Below are positions 18,057 through 26,415 of a DNA stretch of 64,000 bases, piece by piece. The translations under genes and the position numbers were made by a program. The DNA lies in NCBI GenBank assembly GCA_965248685.1, contig CBDFKC010000004.1, positions 1,116,001 to 1,180,000 on the forward strand, given 5' to 3'. The notes beneath the pieces were generated by a model. That model did no database searches, had not been told where the DNA came from, and saw only the letters and a program-made list of their open reading frames with translations. How positions within the stretch are numbered: the stretch's first letter is position 1; each line of letters begins with the position of its first letter. The stretch comes from VYFG01 sp965248685. Its GTDB lineage: Bacteria > Pseudomonadota > Gammaproteobacteria > Arenicellales > Poriferihabitantaceae.

Positions 18057-18091
18057 ACCGCCTCCGGAGCCTCCCGGGGGCGGTTTTTTTT
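18057..18091 (+). terminator. Rho-independent terminator of the adhesin gene
   Basis: ACCGCCTCCGG (18057-18067) pairs with CCGGGGGCGGT (18074-18084), an 11 bp stem with one T-G wobble and a 6 nt loop, followed by eight Ts. It starts 39 bp after the adhesin stop. Confidence 0.9.
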
Positions 18092-18169
18092 GAGATAAAA
18101 TTGGCGTTAGCGATGATTCGCCTAAATACGTTAGTATTCCTGTTTTTATCTTCGGCCAGTAATTAAATT

Positions 18170-18472
18170 TTGTCCCAGTCAAATTCAACCGATCGTCCTG
18201 GTGCCCAGCCAACAGTCCAGGTGGATAACGAGCGTTTCCTGGTAACCGAATGGCGCTTCGCGCCCGGAGCCGAAACCGGCTGGCATCGTCATGGTCATGA
18301 TTACGTTGTGGTGCCTCAGACCACGGGAACATTGTTGATTGAAACCAGTGAGGGTGAGGTACGGTCACAGCTGGTTAGCGGCGTGGCATATTCTCGTAAT
18401 CAGGGAGTGGAGCATAATGTGATAAATGACAACCCATTTGAGTTTGTCTTTGTTGAAGTTGAGGTAAAGTAG
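18170..18472 (+). CDS. Single-domain cupin protein
   Basis: A 100-residue protein built as one small beta-barrel cupin. The first cupin motif is visible as PGAETGWHRHGHDYVVV (three His and a later acidic residue in the metal-binding pattern) and the second as GVEHNVINDNPFEF. Small cupins of this type can be enzymes, sensors or stabilisers, and the sequence does not say which. There is no ATG near the N-terminus; TTG 18170 is the only start that leaves the domain whole, and GTG at about 18218 would truncate it. It sits between the adhesin terminator and a repeat array, and it points toward the oxygenase cluster on the opposite strand. Not clearly part of either operon. Confidence 0.72.
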   Translation: MSQSNSTDRPGAQPTVQVDNERFLVTEWRFAPGAETGWHRHGHDYVVVPQTTGTLLIETSEGEVRSQLVSGVAYSRNQGVEHNVINDNPFEFVFVEVEVK

Positions 18473-18511
18473 TAGGAGGACGCCAGTAAACTCGTTGCTC
18501 GTTATTTTGGT

Positions 18512-18785
18512 GAGGAATGACGACCTGCGGTCGGACACATTTCGACTGGATCCCGGCGGCGCCGGGATGACGGAATCTGAGGTTATCAATTTCCCTTCTA
18601 CTCATTATTCCGGTGAAGCCGGAATCCAGGTACACCGTACTATCAATAATGGCAACCTGCGGTCGGACACATTTCGACTGGATCCAGGTGGCGCTTGGAT
18701 GACGGAATCTGAGGTTGTCAAATTTCCTTATACTCGTCATTCCGGTGCAGCCAGAATCCAGGTGCTCTGTACTATTATTCTACCC
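18512..18785. repeat. Second array of the ~131 bp palindromic repeat (about two copies)
   Basis: ACCTGCGGTCGGACACATTT recurs at 18523 and (first base changed context) at 18655, spacing 132 bp. Each is followed by a CTGGATCC palindrome and GATGACGGAATCTGAGG, then an ATTCCGGTGNAGCCNGAATC arm. It is the same family as the array at 5369-5815. It lies between the convergent cupin and PhyH genes. Confidence 0.82.
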
Positions 18786-18790
18786 ATAAA

Positions 18791-19585
18791 TCATCGCCTA
18801 TCCATGTACGCCACCGGATACTGCCCACTATCGAGTCGGTCACCGTGGTGTAATTCAGGGTTAACCAGGCGGGGATTATTGGCTGGTCCATGATAGTAAC
18901 GGACATCCGCTCCGGCATAGCGAATAGCATAACCACGGCGTCTTTTTGAACTGCTGATATTGCCCCGGGCACCGTGAACAGTGAGTCCGTGAAAAACAAT
19001 GACATCCCCCGGGTTCATTTCCCAACGCAGAATCTCAAGGTTGTCGCGATCGGCGTCAAAATCTGGCAGTGGTTCAAAATATGAGTCGGTTGTCGGATAA
19101 GTTCCTGCTACACCACCATCGAGAGCTGCCTGAAATGGCTGGAACCAGCGATCCCAGCGATGGGATCCGGCGATTAGTTCCAACGCGCCACTATCCGCAA
19201 CGATATGGTCCAGGGCGAGCCAAAACGTTACGACACCCGGTCCGCGAATGGGCCAATAGGGAAGGTCGTTGTGCCATGGAGTAGGTGCAGCGGTTCCGGG
19301 TTCTTTAGTGAAGACCTGATCGTAAAATAGATTGACTCGATTGGTTTCAAGCAATTGGGCAATGATTTCCGGGGCCTGGGAGTCAAGGCAAAAAGACTTC
19401 AATGTCGGATCATCTTCCCATACCCGTAGTCGGTGAAAATAGTTTTCAGATTTTGCCAGGGATTGGTCAGCGGCCCGCTGCAATATCGTAAGCTGCTCAT
19501 CATTGACCACTGAAGGGAGCAATATGGCGCCCTTTTCATGGAATAACTCACGATGTTGTTGCGTGATTGTATATTCTGAGGTCAT
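18791..19585 (-). CDS. Phytanoyl-CoA dioxygenase (PhyH)-family 2-oxoglutarate/Fe(II) oxygenase
   Basis: A 264-residue 2-oxoglutarate- and iron-dependent oxygenase. The iron triad reads His105-x-Asp107 (TPWHNDLPYW) and His204 (GLTVHGARGN), with Arg222 (YAIRYAG) placed to hold 2-oxoglutarate. SGALELIAGSHRW is the usual core strand. PhyH enzymes hydroxylate lipids, ectoine, phosphonates and many secondary metabolites; the substrate here is unknown. It is a paralogue of the enzyme at 21979-22806: both carry EPGT-x-TPWHxDLPY. It begins 2 bp after the stop of the M29/NicX-like gene and is probably co-transcribed with it and the GST gene. A repeat array lies just beyond its stop. Confidence 0.88.
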   Translation of the reverse strand: MTSEYTITQQHRELFHEKGAILLPSVVNDEQLTILQRAADQSLAKSENYFHRLRVWEDDPTLKSFCLDSQAPEIIAQLLETNRVNLFYDQVFTKEPGTAAPTPWHNDLPYWPIRGPGVVTFWLALDHIVADSGALELIAGSHRWDRWFQPFQAALDGGVAGTYPTTDSYFEPLPDFDADRDNLEILRWEMNPGDVIVFHGLTVHGARGNISSSKRRRGYAIRYAGADVRYYHGPANNPRLVNPELHHGDRLDSGQYPVAYMDRR

Positions 19586-19587
19586 TT

Positions 19588-20694
19588 TTAAATTCCAATA
19601 TTAAGACTTGGTTCGAGCAGTATACTTGCGCCATCTACCTGATCGATCATGTCAACATTATCCGGACGGTGTAGCCAGACATACTCTCCGCGCTGCCAAT
19701 ACAACTCGTCATCGATATAAACCGTCGGATAAAAAACTGACAAGGCAACCTCGCCTGGGGGAATGTCACCGCAGGTATGAAAATGGAGATACCGTGGGCT
19801 GGCAAATGATATCGCGCCCCAGCGCTCCAGATTGTCGTCCGCTTCGCCGTCAAACCAGGTTTGGGGGTTTATCCCGGTATGCCAGGAATGAATTCTATTG
19901 CGGGAGATATTTAAAGTGTTCGATACCAAATCGTAGTAGTTCTCAACCCGCCGAGCAGATTCTTCAGGGCCAGTCACCCGATCAAGCATTCCGTTAGAAA
20001 TATGCAACTTGACCACATCAGTAAAATCCATAACAGCAGGATCGACTTTGGCACCGGCACCGGCCATCAACCAGCGAGATATGGCGATTGTCCCGTTAGC
20101 GGTGTTACAGGGCACCGGTTTGAATGTGGTTGCCGGAAACAGCGTCTGGGTAAATTCGTCATCGGTTCCACCATCGAGACTTGGCCAGCAGAATGATCCT
20201 TTAATATCGGTTCCGTTGGGGCAGGTTATCCGCCAATGACTGGCATCCATTAACTCGGCTTCCAGCTTATGTTGCAACTTGACCATTAATTCGTTTGGCA
20301 AACTAGCAAACGGCGCGTTCAGCATTTCGGTGTCCCTGGCATAACAAATGGTCTTGGTTCCAGGCCCCGGTTGGGGTAGAAACCGGGCGTAGTCCCCTAC
20401 TCGACTCAGAAACAATGTGTGATCAGCTGTCTGCATAGCATCCGCGACCTCCCCAGGGAAATCTTTCGGGTCGACAAATAACTCGGGCATCATTGTTGTC
20501 GACTGCGCGCCCAACTGTTGAATCCGTCGCGCAATAAATTTGCCCACCACAGGATCATACAGTTGCTCGCTGGGTGGCTCGAGGACTAACAATACCCGAT
20601 GTCCTGACGTTACTCCCATGCTTTCGACAAGAAGATTATCGAGACCACTATATTGATCGTTACCGGTTCCGCGGGCCATCAATGTTTCGGTCAT
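19588..20694 (-). CDS. Protein resembling M29 aminopeptidases / NicX-type dioxygenases (tentative)
   Basis: A 368-residue protein that I place only tentatively. The N-terminal part looks like an alpha/beta domain (GHRVLLVLEPPSEQLYDPVV). The middle has HWRITCPNGTDIKG and NTANGTIAIS, and the C-terminal part IHSWHTGINPQT and YLHFHTCGDIPPGE. This run of His, Glu and Asp positions recalls M29 aminopeptidases and the related 2,5-dihydroxypyridine dioxygenase NicX, both metal-dependent. The frame extends ten codons upstream to 20724, inside the GST gene; ATG 20694 avoids that overlap and starts just after the GST stop, so I chose it. Neighbours are a GST and a PhyH oxygenase, suggesting modification or breakdown of a small molecule. 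Confidence 0.5.
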   Translation of the reverse strand: MTETLMARGTGNDQYSGLDNLLVESMGVTSGHRVLLVLEPPSEQLYDPVVGKFIARRIQQLGAQSTTMMPELFVDPKDFPGEVADAMQTADHTLFLSRVGDYARFLPQPGPGTKTICYARDTEMLNAPFASLPNELMVKLQHKLEAELMDASHWRITCPNGTDIKGSFCWPSLDGGTDDEFTQTLFPATTFKPVPCNTANGTIAISRWLMAGAGAKVDPAVMDFTDVVKLHISNGMLDRVTGPEESARRVENYYDLVSNTLNISRNRIHSWHTGINPQTWFDGEADDNLERWGAISFASPRYLHFHTCGDIPPGEVALSVFYPTVYIDDELYWQRGEYVWLHRPDNVDMIDQVDGASILLEPSLNIGI

Positions 20695-20698
20695 TACA

Positions 20699-21340
20699 CT
20701 ATTGCATTTCGGGTCGTCGCGCATGATGCCATTGTATAGCTCGCTGATATCCTTCGCGCTGTTTTATCGTCTCCACCAGGCGTTGAAGGTTGGGGAAGCT
20801 GGAAATTCCGCTGCTAAAACATTCTGGCCATAACAACGGAAGGCCAAGACAATAATCAACTGCGGTAGGTCGATTACCAAATAACCAGGGTCCGACCCGG
20901 TAAGCGTCATCCAGAACCGCCCAGATGCCATTCAATCGTTGCATGGCCGCGACTTTTAGTTGCTGCATTCTGGTTGCGTCTTTGAAATAATTTTCGGGAT
21001 GAAATTGAAGCATTACCTCTGGTTGCACCGTGCTTGAAAGGTAAAACATCCACTGTAAGAAACTGGCCCGGTTAGGATCATCCGGTGCAATACCAAACCC
21101 TTTATCGAGATGCCTGTCAGAAAGAAATAACGCAATTGCACCAGACTCACAAGCTGTGCCATGGGTGTGTCGTAACGCCGGAACCCTGGCATGGGGACTC
21201 GCAGCAATGAAGTCGGCATCCTGATTTTCTGTGTATAAAGTGACTTCATGGATCTGATATTCAACTCTAAGCTCTTCGAGGAGGACGTGTACGCCCATAG
21301 CGTACGTGTTCGGCGCGCAATAAAACTGATACATTTCCAA
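20699..21340 (-). CDS. Glutathione S-transferase family protein
   Basis: A 213-residue cytosolic GST. The N-terminal thioredoxin-like domain (~1-80) has MYQFYCAPNTYAMGVHVLLE, the cis-proline region ARVPALRH and the glutathione-contact ACESGAIALFLSDR. The all-helical C-terminal domain (~90-210) includes LFGNRPTAVDYCLGLPLLW, the N-capping/hydrophobic-staple region. The family conjugates glutathione to electrophiles, isomerises ring-cleavage products or removes halogens. It is the first gene of a likely three-gene operon with the M29/NicX-like and PhyH genes, and divergent from the CMD gene. The usual catalytic Ser/Tyr/Cys near the N-terminus is probably one of Tyr6, Cys8 or Tyr13, which I cannot settle. 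Confidence 0.88.
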   Translation of the reverse strand: MEMYQFYCAPNTYAMGVHVLLEELRVEYQIHEVTLYTENQDADFIAASPHARVPALRHTHGTACESGAIALFLSDRHLDKGFGIAPDDPNRASFLQWMFYLSSTVQPEVMLQFHPENYFKDATRMQQLKVAAMQRLNGIWAVLDDAYRVGPWLFGNRPTAVDYCLGLPLLWPECFSSGISSFPNLQRLVETIKQREGYQRAIQWHHARRPEMQ

Positions 21341-21390
21341 ATCTCACACTGATTATTTGCCAAAATATAACGCAATTTGTAGGGCTATAG

Positions 21391-21966
21391 ATGAACAAAA
21401 TAAGTTGGATCGACACAATACAATATGACCAGGCTGATCAACAGCTAAAGGATATCTATGATGCAGTCCGCAGTCCAGGTGGCAATCTGGATAACCTTTA
21501 CCAGGCTTTCAGTCTGCGGGCACATACCATTCAGCCGGCGGATGATTTGTACCAAGCGGCTTTACACCACCCGAATAACAGTCTGCCCAAATGGTATGCA
21601 GAATTTGTGAGTACTTTTTGCGCGATTCTTGCCGGCTGCGAATATGCCCAAACTCATCATGGACACAACTTTGTTCACTTACTGGGGGATCAGGATCGGG
21701 CTGATTCAATGCTTCAAAATTTGCGCGGCAACCAACTGGAATTGTGTGGCGATGCAAAGGAAGTTAGCGGACTCCATTATGTTCGTAAATTGTGTCTCGA
21801 ACCGGAAAATATGTCAGCAAGTGATGTTACGCTGCTGTCGAATGATGGCTGGGACCATGGAGAGATTCTGGAACTAGTACAAATTACTGCGATGTTCAGT
21901 TACTTTGTGCGCGTTATAAACGCCGTTGGTATTTCGCTATCCGGCGATCGGGTCGGCTTGTATTAG
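21391..21966 (+). CDS. Carboxymuconolactone decarboxylase / AhpD-like protein lacking the second redox cysteine
   Basis: A 191-residue all-helical protein of the CMD/AhpD superfamily. The core helix reads WYAEFVSTFCAILAGCEYAQ followed by THHGHNFVHLL. The conserved Glu, first Cys and His are there, but the second Cys of the CxxC pair is Ala (CEYAQTHH). AhpD-type peroxidase activity therefore seems unlikely. The C-terminal half repeats the helical pattern (DGWDHGEILELVQITAMFSY). It is read opposite to its neighbours and sits between two minus-strand operons of oxygenases and GST, with an intergenic gap of 50 bp to the GST start. It probably belongs to the same pathway, but the role is unknown. 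Confidence 0.75.
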   Translation: MNKISWIDTIQYDQADQQLKDIYDAVRSPGGNLDNLYQAFSLRAHTIQPADDLYQAALHHPNNSLPKWYAEFVSTFCAILAGCEYAQTHHGHNFVHLLGDQDRADSMLQNLRGNQLELCGDAKEVSGLHYVRKLCLEPENMSASDVTLLSNDGWDHGEILELVQITAMFSYFVRVINAVGISLSGDRVGLY

Positions 21967-21978
21967 TGTGTTTTTAGA

Positions 21979-22806
21979 TTAATCCTGGGGCCAGATCTTT
22001 GGAAAGGTGTCATGCTCCATGGTATCGCCGGGTTGTAAATGTACCTCTGGATAGGGCGGGGAGGTTTTCCAGGGGCGTACTGCAAACCGCGCATCATCAC
22101 CAATCCAGCGGGTAGAAAAACCGCGACGTCGGGTTTTCAGTCCGGCGGTAGTTGGTGCGCCATGGATGGTGCACATATGGAAAACGATACAGTCACCCAG
22201 TTTCAAATCCCACGATAGAATATCGAGTTCATCACGTTGGGATTCGATATCTGGAAGTGTTTCGAATCCTTGTTTATTCTCGGCATAATTCTGGTGGCTG
22301 ACAAACAGCCTCGGATAGTATAGTTTCCCGCTGGCATGGGACCCTGCTACAAATTCGGGACAGGCCGATTGGGGCACATTATCCAGCGGGAGCCAGATGG
22401 AACAAAGTTGATTACCCTCGACGCCATAGTAAGGTAAATCATGGTGCCAGGGCGTAATTTCCTGAGTTCCGGGTTCTTTCACTAAGACGTGTTCATGATA
22501 TATCCGGGCGCTTTTGGATCTGGTCAATTTCGCCGCAATTTCTGCAGCATTTGAATGCAACACAAAATCCTGATACTCGTCAATGCGTCGCCAATTGCAG
22601 TAGTCATCGTAGAATCCGCCAGGTTTCCCTTCAGGGGTATACACGGTATGGTCAGGACCCGGGTCCGCAAAATTCTTCTCTACTCCCACCGCAAGTTTAT
22701 CAAGCCAGTCCTGATCGAATACGCCGCGCAGGCACACTGCGCCATCTCGCTCAAACTGGTCTATCACGGCTTCAGACACGGCCTCAGAAACTATTCGAGT
22801 TGCCAT
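21979..22806 (-). CDS. PhyH-family 2-oxoglutarate/Fe(II) oxygenase (second copy)
   Basis: A 275-residue paralogue of the enzyme at 18791-19585. The iron ligands are His121-x-Asp123 (TPWHHDLPYY; His122 is an extra neighbour) and His215 (CTIHGAP), with Arg233 (FSTRWIG) for 2-oxoglutarate. The EPGTQEITPW and CPEFVAGSHASG strands match the family. It begins 6 bp after the stop of the HalD-like oxygenase gene and is surely co-transcribed with it. Two paralogous PhyH enzymes in one cluster suggest two successive hydroxylations, or two related substrates. It meets the CMD gene end-to-end, with 12 bp between stops. Confidence 0.88.
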   Translation of the reverse strand: MATRIVSEAVSEAVIDQFERDGAVCLRGVFDQDWLDKLAVGVEKNFADPGPDHTVYTPEGKPGGFYDDYCNWRRIDEYQDFVLHSNAAEIAAKLTRSKSARIYHEHVLVKEPGTQEITPWHHDLPYYGVEGNQLCSIWLPLDNVPQSACPEFVAGSHASGKLYYPRLFVSHQNYAENKQGFETLPDIESQRDELDILSWDLKLGDCIVFHMCTIHGAPTTAGLKTRRRGFSTRWIGDDARFAVRPWKTSPPYPEVHLQPGDTMEHDTFPKIWPQD

Positions 22807-22812
22807 ATTATG

Positions 22813-23649
22813 TTATACCGCTGCCACAGATTCTGACCCGGTGCGGCCCCAGAATAATTTGCGAACCGATTCGCTATTTTGTAACCCTGGCTGTTCTGCA
22901 TAACAAAGTACCGGTACCAGCCTGGAGCGTTCCCCACGAACCTGGGTAACCCGATGGATTGTTTGCTTACCGCCAAATATCAGCAGGGTTCCGGCGGTAA
23001 ATGGAAGCTCAACCACGCCATCTCGACTGCCTTCCAGAACTCCTGCTACAATTTCCTGTTCGTTTTCGAGGCCTCGGATAAGCGGAATATACTCAAATGT
23101 GCCGCCGTCATCCGGTGCTTGAAGCATTAGGGTTACGGTAAATTCTGACTCGTCAAAATGCCAGCCATGTTTGCCGCCGTCGACGAATACATTGATTGAT
23201 AACGCACCAAACGGATCTGCAAATCGATAGAAATTTTTCTTTCCGAGAACAAATCCGATAAAGTCTTTCAGCGGATCCCACAGGTACAGCTGGCGTAAAT
23301 CCGAGTCGGGCGGGATATGGTCGTAGGGAACCGAACCGACAAAAGTTTGTTGCTGGGTATTTGCGACATCTCCGGGGGCCAAATCCGGGTTTGGTTCTGT
23401 CAGATATGCATTGTGGGTGTTGTCGCAAAAGAAGGCTTTATTGCTGACACCATTGGCTTCGGTGGCGAGTAGCCGAAGCGCATCAGGAAGAATAAATTCC
23501 GGCAACATGCAAAGGCCAGTAGTCTGGTATTCCTCACGGCATTTCTGGGCGAAATTCTGCCCCGCCGACGTCCCTAAATCAGCGATGGGATAACGATCCA
23601 GATCGATCATCTTGGTGGCATTTCTAGTGGGATCTGCAGAATTGTTCAT
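22813..23649 (-). CDS. HalD/ArpA-like 2-oxoglutarate/Fe(II) oxygenase
   Basis: A 278-residue member of the 2OG-Fe(II) oxygenase superfamily, more like the HalD/BesD and ArpA branch than PhyH. The iron site is His164-x-Asp166 (HGWHFDESEFTVTLML) and His232 (TIHRVTQV), and Arg243 in the RGERSRLVPVL strand fits 2-oxoglutarate binding. In the halogenases of this branch the Asp is replaced by Gly; here Asp is present, so hydroxylation rather than halogenation is expected. GGTFEYIPLIRGLE is a branch-typical insertion. It is the first gene of a two-gene operon with the PhyH paralogue. Substrates in this branch are often free amino acids. Confidence 0.78.
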   Translation of the reverse strand: MNNSADPTRNATKMIDLDRYPIADLGTSAGQNFAQKCREEYQTTGLCMLPEFILPDALRLLATEANGVSNKAFFCDNTHNAYLTEPNPDLAPGDVANTQQQTFVGSVPYDHIPPDSDLRQLYLWDPLKDFIGFVLGKKNFYRFADPFGALSINVFVDGGKHGWHFDESEFTVTLMLQAPDDGGTFEYIPLIRGLENEQEIVAGVLEGSRDGVVELPFTAGTLLIFGGKQTIHRVTQVRGERSRLVPVLCYAEQPGLQNSESVRKLFWGRTGSESVAAV

Positions 23650-23770
23650 AAACGTTGATTGCTCTCAGTCAGTCTGAAAATTAACTCAAAATTCAATACA
23701 GGTCCAGTGAATTCGCGGCAAACTTGTCTATCCGGTGTTATGCTGGGAATTAATTAATTTTAGATCAATA

Positions 23771-24883
23771 ATGGCTTCTCCCCTACGCATTAGGTTTTTT
23801 TGCCTATTTATTCTGCCACTTACCCTAGTGTCTAACGCCGGTGGTTTGCCAATAAACCAGATCCAGCTACCAGATGGATTTAGTATCAGCGTAGTAACTG
23901 ACCAGGTAAAGAATGCCAGACAAATTGCGATGAGTCCCGTTGGAACGATATTCGTTGGCTCCCGTAACCAGGCGAAAAAGGTGTACGCCATATCCGACAA
24001 TAATAAGGACTGGCAAGCTGATTCTGTAGAAATCATTGCTGACAGACTGCAGATTCCCAGCGGCGTGGCCTATTTTCAGGGTGATCTATATGTAGCCGCA
24101 AATAATCGGTTATTAAAGTTTCGTGATATCGATGCAGACAAAAAAGACCGCCCCGCGATGCAAGTGGTATCTCGCAAGCTACCGCGAAAAAAATATCACG
24201 GTTGGCGCTATATCAAATTTGGTCCCGACGGGAAGCTGTACCTACCAATTGGGATCCCCTGTGATGCGTGTTCAAAAAAGCCCCCTTATGGCCAAATGCT
24301 ATCAATGGTCACCGATACCGCTAAGTTGAATGTGGTCGCCAGGGGACTGCGAAGCGTACAGGGCCTAGCCTGGCATCCCCAGTCCGGGGAATTGTGGTTT
24401 TCCGATAATGGCAGAAATCACCTTGGCGACGATATACCACCAGATGAGGTTAACCGTATATCACAGCCGAATATGCACTTCGGCGCGCCATTCTGCCACG
24501 GTGGCGACATACCGGACCCTGACCTGGGTGGTGCCGCAACCTGTGAAGGATATGATCCTCCCACGGTAAAATTACCGGCCCATGTCAGTCCTTTGGGGAT
24601 TCAGTTTTATCGCGGAGATAATTTTCCAGCTGAGTTTAGAAACTGTTTGTTGATTGCAGAACATGGTTCATGGGACCGTTCTGAACCCCAAGGCTATCGT
24701 ATTAGCATGGTGACCCTCGACCAAGATGGTGTCGTTACTGATTATGCGGTGTTTGCCGAGGGGTGGTTAAATCCTGACGGAAGCTACTGGGGGCGCCCTA
24801 CGGATTTATTTGTCGCGCCCGATGGCTCATTGTTAGTATCCGATGATCATGCTGGCGCAATTTATCGAATCAGTTATCATTAG
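23771..24883 (+). CDS. Exported sorbosone/PQQ-type sugar dehydrogenase-like beta-propeller
   Basis: A 370-residue periplasmic beta-propeller of the L-sorbosone/soluble glucose dehydrogenase family, which oxidises sugars or aldehydes using PQQ. ATG 23771 begins a signal peptide (RIRFFCLFILPLTLVSNAGG); an in-frame start 12 codons earlier lacks a reason. Propeller blades are visible as QIAMSPVGTIFVGSRN, YIKFGPDGKLYLPIG, RSVQGLAWHPQSGELWFSDN and the last DLFVAPDGSLLVSDDHAGA. Cysteines at CDACSKK are possible disulphides. The family includes many members with no proven PQQ use. It stands alone before nhaB and no PQQ biosynthesis genes are in view. Confidence 0.78.
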   Translation: MASPLRIRFFCLFILPLTLVSNAGGLPINQIQLPDGFSISVVTDQVKNARQIAMSPVGTIFVGSRNQAKKVYAISDNNKDWQADSVEIIADRLQIPSGVAYFQGDLYVAANNRLLKFRDIDADKKDRPAMQVVSRKLPRKKYHGWRYIKFGPDGKLYLPIGIPCDACSKKPPYGQMLSMVTDTAKLNVVARGLRSVQGLAWHPQSGELWFSDNGRNHLGDDIPPDEVNRISQPNMHFGAPFCHGGDIPDPDLGGAATCEGYDPPTVKLPAHVSPLGIQFYRGDNFPAEFRNCLLIAEHGSWDRSEPQGYRISMVTLDQDGVVTDYAVFAEGWLNPDGSYWGRPTDLFVAPDGSLLVSDDHAGAIYRISYH

Positions 24884-24938
24884 GTTTTTTTCATCATTGA
24901 ATTTTCCAAATTTTGATTAATTTGAATGGAGTAAGGCT

Positions 24939-26411
24939 TTGTTAAATATTGCATACAATAATTTCCTCGGAAACTCGCCCAGGTTCCTCAAGAACGCGAT
25001 TCTGATTTTCCTGGCTTTGGCATGGCCAATTAAGCTTATTTTGGGCACCACTGTCATTGGCTGGCTTTTTATCGCCATGTTTATTCTGACTCTGGCGATG
25101 GCTCTGAAATGTTATCCGTTGCAAAGCGGCGGTATTCTGGGAATTGCGATACTGATACTCGGGCTTACTTCTCCCGAGACTGTCTGGCACGAAATCCAGT
25201 CAAATCTTGGTGTTCTTGCGCTATTGATCTTTATGGTGAGTTTCATCTATTTCATGAAACCACTGTTGGTATTTATCTTCGCCAATCTGATCATGAAGGT
25301 GAAGAGCAAGCCCTTACTGTCGTTTATGTTTTCTTTTGCGGCGGCATTTTTGTCGGCGTTTCTCGATGCCCTAACGGTTACCGCAGTATTAATCACGGTT
25401 TTCGTCGCGCTCTATGGTGTATACGAAAAAGTGCATTCGTCTCAGGATGTGGACTATACCGATGACGGTGTCGCCGACGGACCCCGGCTTGGCGGAGATA
25501 TGCTAGACCAGTTTCGTAGTTTCATCCGAAGTCTGGTAATGCATGGAGCGGTTGGGACGGCCCTCGGAGGCGTTTGCACCCTGGTAGGAGAGCCCCAGAA
25601 CTTATTGATCGGGGAAAAAATGGGCTGGCACTTTATCGAGTTTGCCGTGCAGATGTCCCATGTAACGATTCCCGCGGTAATCGCGGGTTTTATAACCTGT
25701 GTCGCCCTAGAATATATCGGCAAGTTTGGTTTTGGCGAAAAGCTCCATCCTGAAGTCAGGGAAATTCTAGGGGGCTATCTTGAGCAGATGGATAGCGAGA
25801 GAACCGAAAGCGAGACCTACGCACTATGGATTCAGGGGCTTTGTGGTGTTGTTCTAGTGTTTGCACTGGCATTTCATATTATGGAAGTTGGGCTGATCGG
25901 TTTGGCCCTTTTAGTTACTGTAACCGCGTTAACGGGGATTAAGGAGGAACCTCAGATTGGACATGCGTTTGAGGAATCGCTGCCGTTTGTGTCCCTGTTA
26001 TGCATATTTTTTATAGTAGTGGGTATGATCCACGACCAGCATTTGTTTAGTCCGGTAATTAACTGGGTGTTGCAGCTTCCGATCGAGGCTCAACCCAAAG
26101 CCTTTTTCCTGGCAAACGGCATATTATCAGCAATCTCCGATAACGTTTTCGTTGCTACCGTTTATATCAACGAAGTAAAGGCGGCGTTCGATGCGGGTAC
26201 CATTGATCGAGATCATTTTGATGCCCTTGCGATCGCGATTAACACGGGCACTAACCTGCCGTCAGTGGCAACGCCGAACGGCCAGGCTGCATTTTTGTTT
26301 CTGCTGACTTCAGCGCTGGCCCCGGCCATTCGACTGGGCTATGGGACCATGGTTTATATGGCGCTTCCTTACACTGTTGTCCTGACTATCGTCGGATATT
26401 ATTTCCAGTAG
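24939..26411 (+). CDS. nhaB: Na+/H+ antiporter NhaB
   Basis: A 490-residue inner-membrane antiporter that expels sodium in exchange for protons and supports pH and salt balance. About twelve hydrophobic segments run through the length. NhaB-specific stretches include AAAFLSAFLDALTVTAVL, the GTALGGVCTLVGEPQNL loop and SAISDNVFVATVYINEV. The start is TTG 24939, preceded by GGAG at proper distance; the N-terminal NNFLGNSPRFLK is typical of the family. The gene ends 5 bp before the convergent isocitrate dehydrogenase gene. It fits a marine or saline habitat but does not prove one. Confidence 0.96.
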   Translation: MLNIAYNNFLGNSPRFLKNAILIFLALAWPIKLILGTTVIGWLFIAMFILTLAMALKCYPLQSGGILGIAILILGLTSPETVWHEIQSNLGVLALLIFMVSFIYFMKPLLVFIFANLIMKVKSKPLLSFMFSFAAAFLSAFLDALTVTAVLITVFVALYGVYEKVHSSQDVDYTDDGVADGPRLGGDMLDQFRSFIRSLVMHGAVGTALGGVCTLVGEPQNLLIGEKMGWHFIEFAVQMSHVTIPAVIAGFITCVALEYIGKFGFGEKLHPEVREILGGYLEQMDSERTESETYALWIQGLCGVVLVFALAFHIMEVGLIGLALLVTVTALTGIKEEPQIGHAFEESLPFVSLLCIFFIVVGMIHDQHLFSPVINWVLQLPIEAQPKAFFLANGILSAISDNVFVATVYINEVKAAFDAGTIDRDHFDALAIAINTGTNLPSVATPNGQAAFLFLLTSALAPAIRLGYGTMVYMALPYTVVLTIVGYYFQ

Positions 26412-26415
26412 ATGC

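Noticed and set aside
23771..24883. PQQ-dependent dehydrogenase operon
   Set aside because: No PQQ biosynthesis genes or partner cytochrome are in view, so only the propeller family is claimed.
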